This document shows positions 1 through 5,220 of a DNA stretch of 5,314 nucleotides, in pieces. This DNA comes from Myxococcales bacterium (GTDB taxonomy: Bacteria; Myxococcota_A; Polyangia; Fen-1088): contig PMNO01000528.1 in the NCBI GenBank assembly GCA_003161835.1, positions 14,706-20,019 on the forward strand, written 5' to 3'. Below the pieces are notes generated by a model. That model was not told the origin of the DNA. It ran no database searches and saw only the letters and a program-made list of their open reading frames with translations. The position numbers and the translations under genes were made by a program. How positions within the stretch are numbered: the stretch's first letter is position 1; each line of letters starts with the position of its first letter.

Positions 1-162
1 GTGGGCGTCATCGTCGGCACCTATTCGTCGATCTTCATCGCCAGCCCGATCCTGATCTGGTTGAACGAGAAATACCTGGTCAGCCAGCGCAAGGTCGTGG
101 CGCGCCCGGGCCGGGACGTCCGCCGCCCCAAGCGTGGCGACGAAGCCGAAGCGGAAACCTAG
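1..162 (+). CDS. secF: Protein translocase subunit SecF, C-terminal fragment (5' end outside window)
   Basis: The frame is open from base 1 to a TAG stop at 160-162 and shows 53 residues. SecF is an inner-membrane partner of SecD in the Sec export machinery and uses the proton motive force to help pull proteins across the membrane. The visible part begins within the last transmembrane helix, with the stretch GTYSSIFIASPILIW. The G-T-x-S-S-I-x-x-A pattern is characteristic of the SecF C-terminus. A short basic cytoplasmic tail follows, rich in Arg and Lys and ending in an acidic Asp/Glu/Ala run. This matches how SecF proteins usually end, so the gene is truncated by the window edge and not by mutation. 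secD would be expected upstream but cannot be seen. SecD-SecF fusions exist, so the fragment could also be the end of a fused protein. The GTG at base 1 is internal, not a start. Confidence 0.88.
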   Translation: MGVIVGTYSSIFIASPILIWLNEKYLVSQRKVVARPGRDVRRPKRGDEAEAET

Positions 163-168
163 ACTAGG
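158..168. repeat. Perfect 11-base inverted repeat across the secF stop
   Basis: The sequence CCTAGACTAGG has two 5-base arms around one central base and contains the secF TAG stop. It lies at the start of the 32-base tail-to-tail gap between secF and hisS. The loop is too short for an RNA hairpin, so if it matters it would act as a DNA site. A second pair of short arms, GGCGC at 167-171 and GCGCC at 188-192, follows but has no T-tract on either strand. No function is assigned, and chance is a fair explanation. Confidence 0.35.
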
Positions 169-194
169 CGCCCGAGCCGCGCCGCGCGCGCCGC

Positions 195-1469
195 TCAGTC
201 CAGGAGCTGGCGCACCTTGGATTCCAGGTCGGGTTCCGACACCTCAAACTGCTGGCCGGTCCCGAAATCCTTCAGCTGCACGCGGCGTGAGACCACCTCG
301 TCTTCGCCGACGATGAGTCCCAGCCGGGCGCGCAGCTTGTCGGCCCGCTTGAGCTGGGATTTCAGGCTCCCTCCGCGGTGCTCGACCTCCACCCGAATCC
401 CGGCGCTCCGGAGGCGGTGCGCCAAGGGCAGGACATAGCCGAGCGCGGCGGCGTCGAGCGCGGCCACGAACACCCCCAGCACGGGCTCGAAGCTACTGGC
501 GGGCTCCGCCATGGCAAGTAGCGCCCGCTCGATGCCCAGGCCAAAACCGAGTGCTGGCACCTTGGGTCCTCCGAGCGATTCGATCAGCCGGTCGTAGCGC
601 CCGCCGCCGCAGACCGTATTTTGGGCGCCGAGATCGCCGGCGGTCACCTTGATTTCGAAGATCGTCCCCGTGTAGTAGTCGAGGCCCCGCACCAGGCGGG
701 GATCAACCTCGTGCGGCACCGACAGGGACCCCAGCGCCTCGCGGACACGGGCGAATCGCTGCCGGGACTCATCCCCGAGGTGGTCCAGGATGACCGGGGC
801 CTTGGCCACCAGAGCCTGGACCTCCGGGCTCTTCGAATCGAGCACCCGCAGCGGGTTGAGCTCCAGACGCCGCACGGAGTCCTCATCGAGCTGGTCCTTG
901 TGGGCGGTCAGGTAGGCCACCAAGGCGTCGCGGTAGGCGGGGCGCTCTTCTGGTTCGCCCAGAGTGTTGAGCGTGATCGTGTAAGCGCTCGGCGGCAGCC
1001 CCAGGTCGCCCATCAACGCGGCCAACATCGCGATCATCTCGGCGTCCACGGTGGGCTGATTGACCCCAAAAACCTCGGCGCCAATCTGGTGAAACTGACG
1101 CAGACGGCCCCGCTGGGCGCGTTCATGCCGGAACATGGGCCCCATGTAGTACCAGCGTGTGACCGGCTCCTTGGTCCACTGCGAGGCGCTGATGTACGCC
1201 CGCACCGCCGGGGCCGTGCCCTCCGGTCGCAGCGACACCGAGCGGCCGTCGCGATCGTCGAAGGTGTACATCTGCTTTTCGACCACGTCGGTCACTTCCC
1301 CGACCGAGCGCACGAACAGCGGCGTGTACTCGAGGATGGGTGTGCGCAGCTCTCGGTAGGCGAAGGCTTCGAGGACCGAGCGCGCCTTGTCCTCCAGGAA
1401 ATGCCACTTGGACACGTCCGGCGGCAAGATGTCGTTCATTCCCTTTACGGACGCGGGGACGTCGGGCAT
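195..1469 (-). CDS. hisS: Histidyl-tRNA synthetase (HisRS, class II)
   Basis: The protein has 424 residues, the usual length for bacterial HisRS, and charges tRNA-His with histidine using ATP in the cytoplasm. The class II catalytic core fills about residues 1-320. It starts with the typical KGMNDILPPD stretch (9-18). LRPEGTAPAVRAY (80-92) is the conserved substrate-binding strand. Motif 2 spans about 105-135, with FRHERAQRGRLRQFHQ and motif-2 Arg114. LVRGLDYYTGTIFE (259-272) is the HisRS-specific motif containing Arg261, equivalent to the catalytic Arg259 of E. coli. GGGRYDRLIESLGG (288-301) is the second histidine-specific motif. Motif 3 lies at about 304-316, with GLGIER. The remaining ~100 residues form the anticodon-binding domain, including an SLKSQLKRADK helix. 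The ATG at 1469 is preferred because a good ribosome binding site lies 9 bases upstream; Met11 is the alternative. The gene is downstream of the CinA-like gene with a 21-base gap, so co-transcription is likely. It converges on secF. Confidence 0.97.
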   Translation of the reverse strand: MPDVPASVKGMNDILPPDVSKWHFLEDKARSVLEAFAYRELRTPILEYTPLFVRSVGEVTDVVEKQMYTFDDRDGRSVSLRPEGTAPAVRAYISASQWTKEPVTRWYYMGPMFRHERAQRGRLRQFHQIGAEVFGVNQPTVDAEMIAMLAALMGDLGLPPSAYTITLNTLGEPEERPAYRDALVAYLTAHKDQLDEDSVRRLELNPLRVLDSKSPEVQALVAKAPVILDHLGDESRQRFARVREALGSLSVPHEVDPRLVRGLDYYTGTIFEIKVTAGDLGAQNTVCGGGRYDRLIESLGGPKVPALGFGLGIERALLAMAEPASSFEPVLGVFVAALDAAALGYVLPLAHRLRSAGIRVEVEHRGGSLKSQLKRADKLRARLGLIVGEDEVVSRRVQLKDFGTGQQFEVSEPDLESKVRQLLD

Positions 1470-1478
1470 GGATCGGCA

Positions 1479-1483
1479 CTCCT
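1479..1483 (-). promoter_or_regulatory. Ribosome binding site of hisS
   Basis: Read on the minus strand this is AGGAG, 9 bases before the ATG at 1469. It is the only clear Shine-Dalgarno sequence in the window. It lies wholly in the 21-base gap after the CinA-like stop, and it favours the upstream ATG over the internal Met11 codon. Confidence 0.8.
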
Positions 1484-1490
1484 ACCGCAA

Positions 1491-2234
1491 TTAGGCGGTC
1501 CTGACCACCACCGCGCCCAGTCGGTCAACCAAGGCTGCCGTGGCCGCCTCCACCGCGTCGCGATCGCGGCCGTCCAGCGTGATCTTGACCTTGTAGTCCG
1601 GCGCATCGGCGTCGGGATACGAGCCGACCTCGACGGTGGGCCAGGCCGCGACGATGGCGTCCAGGGCATCGGCGATCGGACTTTCGTCCGCGCGCGAGTA
1701 GACGATGCGGGCGTGGATGGGCCGCGTCCGAAAATGTTCACGTATTGCTTCAAATTTCCGTCTGAAAATGGCTGGAACTCCAGGCAAAATCCAGACATTT
1801 TCCACCACCACGACCGGCCAGGTGGTGGCCGCGGTGGCGGCGCCGCGCTCGAGGCGCGCGCCCTCCGGTACGTCCGCCATGCGCAGATCTCGCGGGTGCA
1901 GGCGATCTCCGAACGCCTCCCGCATCAGGCGCTCGAGCTCCGGTCTGCGGACGATCGCGCGGTTGAATGCAGTGGCGATGGCCGGCAAGGTCACGTCGTC
2001 GTGGGTGGGGCCGATGCCACCCGAGGTGAACACCAGATCGAAACGCTCCGAAAGGGCCCGCACCGTGTCCGCGATGTCCAGCTGATCGTCCGGCACGACC
2101 TCGATTCGTCCCACGGTGACGCCCAGAGTCCGCAGCTCGCGCACCAGATAGCGGGCGTTCTCGTCGTCCACCTTGCCGGAAAGGATTTCGTTGCCGATGA
2201 GCAGGATGGCGGCGGTGGGCGGTTTTGCATCCAT
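1491..2234 (-). CDS. CinA N-terminal-domain (MoCF-biosynthesis fold) protein, short form
   Basis: The protein has 247 residues of the family annotated as competence/damage-inducible protein A or molybdopterin-binding protein (COG1058 type). The N-terminal fold shows AILLIGNEILSGKVDDEN (9-26), the family's nucleotide/pterin-binding start. TSGGIGPTHDDVT (70-82) is its signature loop, and WILPGVP (148-154) is the conserved core strand and turn. A second small domain follows from about residue 175, with VEVGSYPD, as in stand-alone members and in the N-terminal half of eukaryotic FAD synthase. It lacks the C-terminal nicotinamide-nucleotide amidase domain of full-length CinA (about 415 residues). 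Some family members hydrolyse ADP-ribose or FAD; which substrate this one uses cannot be told. The ATG at 2234 is the only start, because an in-frame TAG lies upstream with no other start codon between. No Shine-Dalgarno is visible. A 72-base low-GC island lies at residues 145-168. The gene leads the pair with hisS. Confidence 0.88.
   Translation of the reverse strand: MDAKPPTAAILLIGNEILSGKVDDENARYLVRELRTLGVTVGRIEVVPDDQLDIADTVRALSERFDLVFTSGGIGPTHDDVTLPAIATAFNRAIVRRPELERLMREAFGDRLHPRDLRMADVPEGARLERGAATAATTWPVVVVENVWILPGVPAIFRRKFEAIREHFRTRPIHARIVYSRADESPIADALDAIVAAWPTVEVGSYPDADAPDYKVKITLDGRDRDAVEAATAALVDRLGAVVVRTA
1731..1802 (-). other. AT-rich, rare-codon island inside the CinA-like gene
   Basis: Codons 145-168 of the CinA-like gene have 18 of 24 third positions A or T, including AGA and ATA. 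The 26 codons before them have 1 of 26, and the 26 after them have 3 of 26. GC content of the block is 28 of 72 bases, in a window otherwise far richer in GC. Both edges are abrupt, and the encoded protein keeps the family motif LPGVP with no frame break. Possible causes are a short recombination patch from a lower-GC homologue, or selection on the mRNA or DNA itself. These are inferences; the composition shift is directly seen. Confidence 0.85.
1764..1802. repeat. Imperfect hairpin-forming inverted repeat inside the AT-rich island
   Basis: GAAAATG at 1764-1770 pairs with CATTTTC at 1796-1802. After one mismatch, CTGG (1772-1775) pairs with CCAG (1791-1794). The result is 11 pairs in 12 positions with a 15-base loop. 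A further direct copy of GAAAATG sits at 1730-1736. The structure lies in the coding part of the CinA-like gene, upstream of hisS. It is not followed by a T-run in the minus-strand transcript, so it is not a standard terminator. Function is unknown. Confidence 0.5.
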
Positions 2235-2282
2235 GGGGCGTCGGCAGAAATTCGAATTGCGCTATCAAGTCATGCTACACCG
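2235..2282. promoter_or_regulatory. Divergent intergenic gap with a 10-base palindrome
   Basis: These 48 bases separate the starts of the CinA-like gene (leftward) and the lipoprotein gene (rightward). At least one promoter must lie here or inside the opposite gene. AATTCGAATT at 2249-2258 is a perfect palindrome in an AT-rich centre. On the minus strand, TTGATA (2263-2268) resembles a -35 box, but no good -10 box follows at the right distance. On the plus strand, TTCGAA with a weak TGCTAC 16 bases on would start transcription almost at the start codon. No Shine-Dalgarno is visible for either gene, so leaderless or very short-leader mRNAs are possible. Individual boxes are uncertain. Confidence 0.4.
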
Positions 2283-4193
2283 ATGCGGCCCATGCGTTCT
2301 TTCATTTTGGGGATTGCGGTTCTGGGGGCGGTGGGATCGGGGTGTGGGGGGGGCGGAAGTTCGGCGGGTCCGGCCAACAAGGACGGTGCGCTCGACGCTC
2401 CGGTCGATGCGGCCGTCGAGGCCACGCGGCCCCCCGGAGTGGCGTGTCCGTCAATCGGTGCCGGGGAGAAGCGGGGATTGGGCGCCTGCTGCGCGGCGGC
2501 CGCCGATTGCACGGGCGGGGTTTGCTGGAATGGATTCTGTACGAAAACCTGCGCCGGCACCGCGGAGTGCGGGCCCGCGGTCGCGCCAACGCCGTTGCCG
2601 GCTGGAACGGTGTTGGCCTGCGCGCCAAACATGCTCGGGGACGCATTCAGCTACTGTCTTCCTGGATCCGTGCGGGATTGCACGACCGCCGGCAGCGCCC
2701 TCTGTCCGGCCGGCGAGGACTGCGCCTTGGGATTGAGCTCGGCCGCGAGCCCTGGCAGCCCCGCCGCCGCCTCGTACGTCGGCCTGTGCTTGACGCGTCT
2801 CGTGGCCAACGAATATCTGCCGGTGGGAAGCCCCTGCGAGCCGGAGGATGGCCCCTACGCCTGCGAGAATCAGGGTGGATACCTGGGCAGCGGGTGTTTC
2901 TCCCGCCGCTGCACGCGCGCCTGCTCCGACAGCACCGATTGTCCCATTGGCATGCAATGCGCGGCGGCCCCGTATTCCCCCAAGCTGGGCGGATATGCGT
3001 CGTTCATGCCGCCGACCGGCCCGGGGATCTGCCTGGGCCGATTTTGCGGGCAGGTGCACGGCGAGGTAGGCGGCATGTTCGGAAAGGCAGCGCAGCAAGG
3101 AGCCGACGTGCTGTGCGTGGCGGGCGAAGCGTGCGTTCCCACGATAGCGGTGGGTGCGACGGGCGACGCGCAATATCTGTCGTGCGTACCCCCGCGGACA
3201 GGAGCGCTGCCTTTTGGCGCCGCCTGCTCGAAGGATCCGGCGCAAGCTCTGCGTTGCGCCGACGACAGCTTGTGCGTGGAGAGAAGTGGAACCCGGTTCT
3301 GCAGCGCTCTGTGTCGGGTCGACGCGGACTGTCCCGCCGGGGCAGTTTGTGTCGATGACTACGCCACGCCGCCGTTGCCCTATGGAACGGCGGCGCGGCT
3401 GGCGATGTGCACCCCCCGCGCGCTCATCCCGGGTGTGGCTTGCCAGACCGAGCGGAACTGCGCAGCCACCGAGGAGTGCGTCCCTTTGAGCGGCCGTTCG
3501 ATTCAGATGGTTTGTCGTCCCGCCGTCGGTACGAAATCGGTGGGGCAAACCTGCGCCGCCCCCAGCGAATGTCGCAGCGGAGAGTGCGTCGATCGCGATC
3601 TGCACATACCGACGGGCGCGAATCGAACGACCTGCGCGGCGGCCTGCGCGAGGAATAGCGACTGCGGCACAGGCCAGATCTGCCAGCGGTTGGTGCGGAA
3701 CAACAACGGCACCCTCGACGACCCGCGCGACGACATCATCGTCGGGATCTGCACCACTCTGGACGCGCCCGCGTTGGCGGGGGGTTGTGCCACCAACGAC
3801 AATTGCACCGGGCAGACGAGCATCGACGAGACCGGCGGGGACACCTGCGATCCGGTGCATCGGACCTGCTACACCCGGGCGGCGCACATCGGGGATCCCT
3901 GCCAGCACCGCGCGAGCTGTCCACTCGGGGCCTATTGTCGTCTGAACGATCCCCGCTACCCCGGCGGGGCCTGCCTTTCGCTCGGCTGTGATCCGGCGGC
4001 GACGGCCGGCGTCGACGCGTGCCCGGAGGGCGCCGTTTGCGCCGAACGCGATCCCGATCGGCCGCTGAGGGGCTGCTATCCGGCCTGCGTGCTCGGAGCT
4101 CCCTGCGCCCGCGTCGCGGAAAGATACGTCTGCGAGCCGGCGTCGTCGGCGTCCACTGCGGCGACGATTTGTATTTGGCAAGGTGGCCCGTAG
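2283..4193 (+). CDS. Cysteine-rich secreted lipoprotein with repeated disulfide-type modules, function unknown
   Basis: The protein has 636 residues. The N-terminus is a lipoprotein signal: basic MRPMR, hydrophobic core FILGIAVLGAV, then GSGC with the lipidated Cys at 21. Gly at +2 instead of Asp suggests outer-membrane sorting. A flexible Gly/Ser then Asp/Ala linker runs to about residue 50. The rest holds 62 more cysteines, about one in ten residues. A spacing C-x3-C-x5-C starts at residues 86, 210, 340, 451 and 598; the middle three extend to C-x3-C-x5-C-x5-C. Modules of type G-x2-C-x5-C come between them, for example at 384, 421 and 537. No enzyme motif is seen. Dense disulfides outside the cytoplasm and a binding or structural surface role are inferences. 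Myxobacteria carry many such proteins. The start is 2283 or 2292 (second Met); neither has a Shine-Dalgarno. The open frame continues upstream to 621, but that part is antisense to hisS and the CinA-like gene and has no signal peptide. The barrel gene follows 9 bases later. Confidence 0.85.
   Translation: MRPMRSFILGIAVLGAVGSGCGGGGSSAGPANKDGALDAPVDAAVEATRPPGVACPSIGAGEKRGLGACCAAAADCTGGVCWNGFCTKTCAGTAECGPAVAPTPLPAGTVLACAPNMLGDAFSYCLPGSVRDCTTAGSALCPAGEDCALGLSSAASPGSPAAASYVGLCLTRLVANEYLPVGSPCEPEDGPYACENQGGYLGSGCFSRRCTRACSDSTDCPIGMQCAAAPYSPKLGGYASFMPPTGPGICLGRFCGQVHGEVGGMFGKAAQQGADVLCVAGEACVPTIAVGATGDAQYLSCVPPRTGALPFGAACSKDPAQALRCADDSLCVERSGTRFCSALCRVDADCPAGAVCVDDYATPPLPYGTAARLAMCTPRALIPGVACQTERNCAATEECVPLSGRSIQMVCRPAVGTKSVGQTCAAPSECRSGECVDRDLHIPTGANRTTCAAACARNSDCGTGQICQRLVRNNNGTLDDPRDDIIVGICTTLDAPALAGGCATNDNCTGQTSIDETGGDTCDPVHRTCYTRAAHIGDPCQHRASCPLGAYCRLNDPRYPGGACLSLGCDPAATAGVDACPEGAVCAERDPDRPLRGCYPACVLGAPCARVAERYVCEPASSASTAATICIWQGGP
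2346..2353 (+). repeat. Run of eight G within the lipoprotein gene
   Basis: Eight consecutive G bases follow directly after the lipobox Cys codon (TGT, 2343-2345) and encode the start of the poly-Gly linker. Homopolymer tracts of this kind can slip during replication. Loss or gain of one base here would shift the frame just after the lipidation site and remove the whole mature protein. Whether this tract actually varies is unknown. Confidence 0.6.
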
Positions 4194-4195
4194 GG
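4192..4195 (+). promoter_or_regulatory. Weak ribosome binding site overlapping the lipoprotein stop
   Basis: AGGG begins inside the TAG stop of the lipoprotein gene and ends 7 bases before the GTG at 4203. This spacing fits the GTG better than the ATG at 4212, which would be 16 bases away. It suggests that translation of the barrel gene is coupled to ribosomes finishing the lipoprotein. Confidence 0.45.
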
Positions 4196-4202
4196 CATAA
4201 AC

Positions 4203-5171
4203 GTGACAGCCATGACGTCCAGCCGCCCCCGCGTTGCCATCGCAGCGGCTTGTTTCGTGGCGCTCATGTTGGGGCGCCGCGCGCCGGCACTGGCCGCGTC
4301 TGCGTTGCCGCCCGCGTCCGCCCCTCCAGGGGCGTCGGCTGTCCAGGTCCTGCCGCCCGCGCAGGTCCCGCCCGGTCGTTCCCCCGCCGTGCCCAGCCCG
4401 GTGCCCCCGACGGCCCAGACTTCCACGGCGCTGGCGCCGGCGCCTGAGAGCGGCACGGCGCCCACCATGCCGGCGGCCATCATTCCGCCCGAGCCACCGC
4501 CGGCGCCCCGCGTGGTTGTCACGGGCGATTTGACGCCGCCCATCGAGTCCGATCACGACGCGGTGGTCGGCACGTGGGGGGTCGAGGTTCGCTCCGTAGC
4601 CTCCACGTTGCCGGTCTTCGCCAGGCGAAGCTCCACGGGGTGTCCCCTCACCCCGGCGGCGGCGGGAGCCGCTCCCCCGGCCCCGACACCCGGGTCGACG
4701 TCGTCATTGACATCCGACTGTCCGCCCATCGCGGTGAGTATGCTGAGCGTTCGGCACTGGGTCACCCGAAACCTGGCATTGAATGCCGGTGTCGCGCTGG
4801 CTCTGGGTGGAGGGAGCCAAGGCGACCGACTGCTAGACACCTATTTTGGTTTTGGTCCAGGGGTCGGTCTCTCGATTCTGCTCGGGAATTGGCGCCACCT
4901 GGCGATTGCGGCCAGCCCGGACCTCTCGCTGGTCTGGTTCAAGGCGGCTGGGTCCGCCGACGCCACCTACGTGGTCGACCTCCGGGCCGAACTGGAGGGC
5001 GAGCTGCACTTTGGGTTCATCGGTGTTCCCGCCCTGTCGCTGGGACTGCGCAGCGGGATGTCGTTGCGCATGGAGAAGTCGACCGAGCTCACCCAGTGGG
5101 CGGCGGGAGTGTCTGGGGCCACCACTTTGCGGGCACTCGTGAGCGACCTGACCTTGCGCTATTATTTCTGA
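4203..5171 (+). CDS. Predicted outer-membrane beta-barrel protein with Pro/Ala-rich N-terminal linker
   Basis: The protein has 322 residues. A signal peptide is visible: basic start, hydrophobic VAIAAACFVALMLG (11-24), then a likely cut after APALA (27-31). Arginines 25-26 are unusual so close to the cut. Residues about 34-102 are a low-complexity Pro/Ala/Ser stretch, probably disordered and able to span periplasm or peptidoglycan. From about 122 to the end, alternating polar and hydrophobic strands with Gly/aromatic turns (WVTRNLALNAGVALALGGG, TYFGFGPGVGLSILLG, LHFGFIGVPALSLGLRSG) resemble a small outer-membrane barrel. The terminal LTLRYYF, ending in Phe, matches the BamA-recognised beta-signal. 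The only mature cysteines, 147 and 173, flank a Pro/Ala/Ser loop and could form a disulfide. GTG at 4203 is chosen over ATG at 4212 because of AGGG 7 bases upstream. The gene lies 9 bases after the lipoprotein, so the two proteins probably act together at the outer membrane. Transport substrate, if any, is unknown. Confidence 0.8.
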   Translation: MTAMTSSRPRVAIAAACFVALMLGRRAPALAASALPPASAPPGASAVQVLPPAQVPPGRSPAVPSPVPPTAQTSTALAPAPESGTAPTMPAAIIPPEPPPAPRVVVTGDLTPPIESDHDAVVGTWGVEVRSVASTLPVFARRSSTGCPLTPAAAGAAPPAPTPGSTSSLTSDCPPIAVSMLSVRHWVTRNLALNAGVALALGGGSQGDRLLDTYFGFGPGVGLSILLGNWRHLAIAASPDLSLVWFKAAGSADATYVVDLRAELEGELHFGFIGVPALSLGLRSGMSLRMEKSTELTQWAAGVSGATTLRALVSDLTLRYYF

Positions 5172-5219
5172 CGCGTCCTTTTGTCTGTTCGCCAGCACCG
5201 TTGCCATGAACCATCGTTA
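5172..5219 (+). other. Short intergenic gap before pyrR
   Basis: These 48 bases lie between the barrel stop and the pyrR start. I see no stem-loop followed by a T-run (only a CCTTTT at 5178-5183 without a stem), no clear promoter and no Shine-Dalgarno. The gap is too short to hold a PyrR-type attenuator of antiterminator plus terminator. pyrR may therefore be read through from the lipoprotein/barrel genes or from a promoter inside the barrel gene. Confidence 0.4.
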
Positions 5220-5220
5220 A
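5206..5220 (+). other. Possible 4-codon leader ORF overlapping the pyrR start
   Basis: ATG, three sense codons and TAA encode Met-Asn-His-Arg. The last A of the stop is the first base of the pyrR ATG (TAATG). Such an overlap could let a terminating ribosome restart on pyrR, which lacks its own Shine-Dalgarno. The mini-ORF also lacks one, so chance is the more likely explanation. Confidence 0.2.

Noticed and set aside
1..162. GTG at base 1 as the start of a small membrane protein.
   Set aside because: The sequence begins inside a SecF transmembrane helix, so it is a gene cut by the window edge.
167..192. A GC-rich stem (GGCGC/GCGCC) between secF and hisS as a bidirectional terminator.
   Set aside because: Only five pairs with a 16-base loop and no T-run on either side; it is likely chance in GC-rich sequence.
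621..2282. An open plus-strand frame that would extend the lipoprotein N-terminus by 554 residues.
   Set aside because: It runs antisense to two clear genes (hisS and the CinA-like gene), shows no domain, and would bury the lipoprotein signal peptide mid-protein. Long antisense frames are expected at this GC content.
2225..3358. A 377-codon plus-strand frame overlapping the lipoprotein in another frame, which could suggest a frameshift.
   Set aside because: Its product is Arg-rich without a signal peptide or motif, and the lipoprotein frame is intact from signal to stop, so no frameshift is needed.
2451..4556. A 701-codon minus-strand frame opposite the lipoprotein gene.
   Set aside because: The product is extremely Arg/Gly/Ala-rich with no recognisable domain or ribosome site. 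It is the typical mirror frame of a high-GC gene, while the opposite strand has a signal peptide and ordered Cys spacing.
5161..5190. A terminator after the barrel gene at the CCTTTT run.
   Set aside because: No convincing stem lies immediately before the short T-run.
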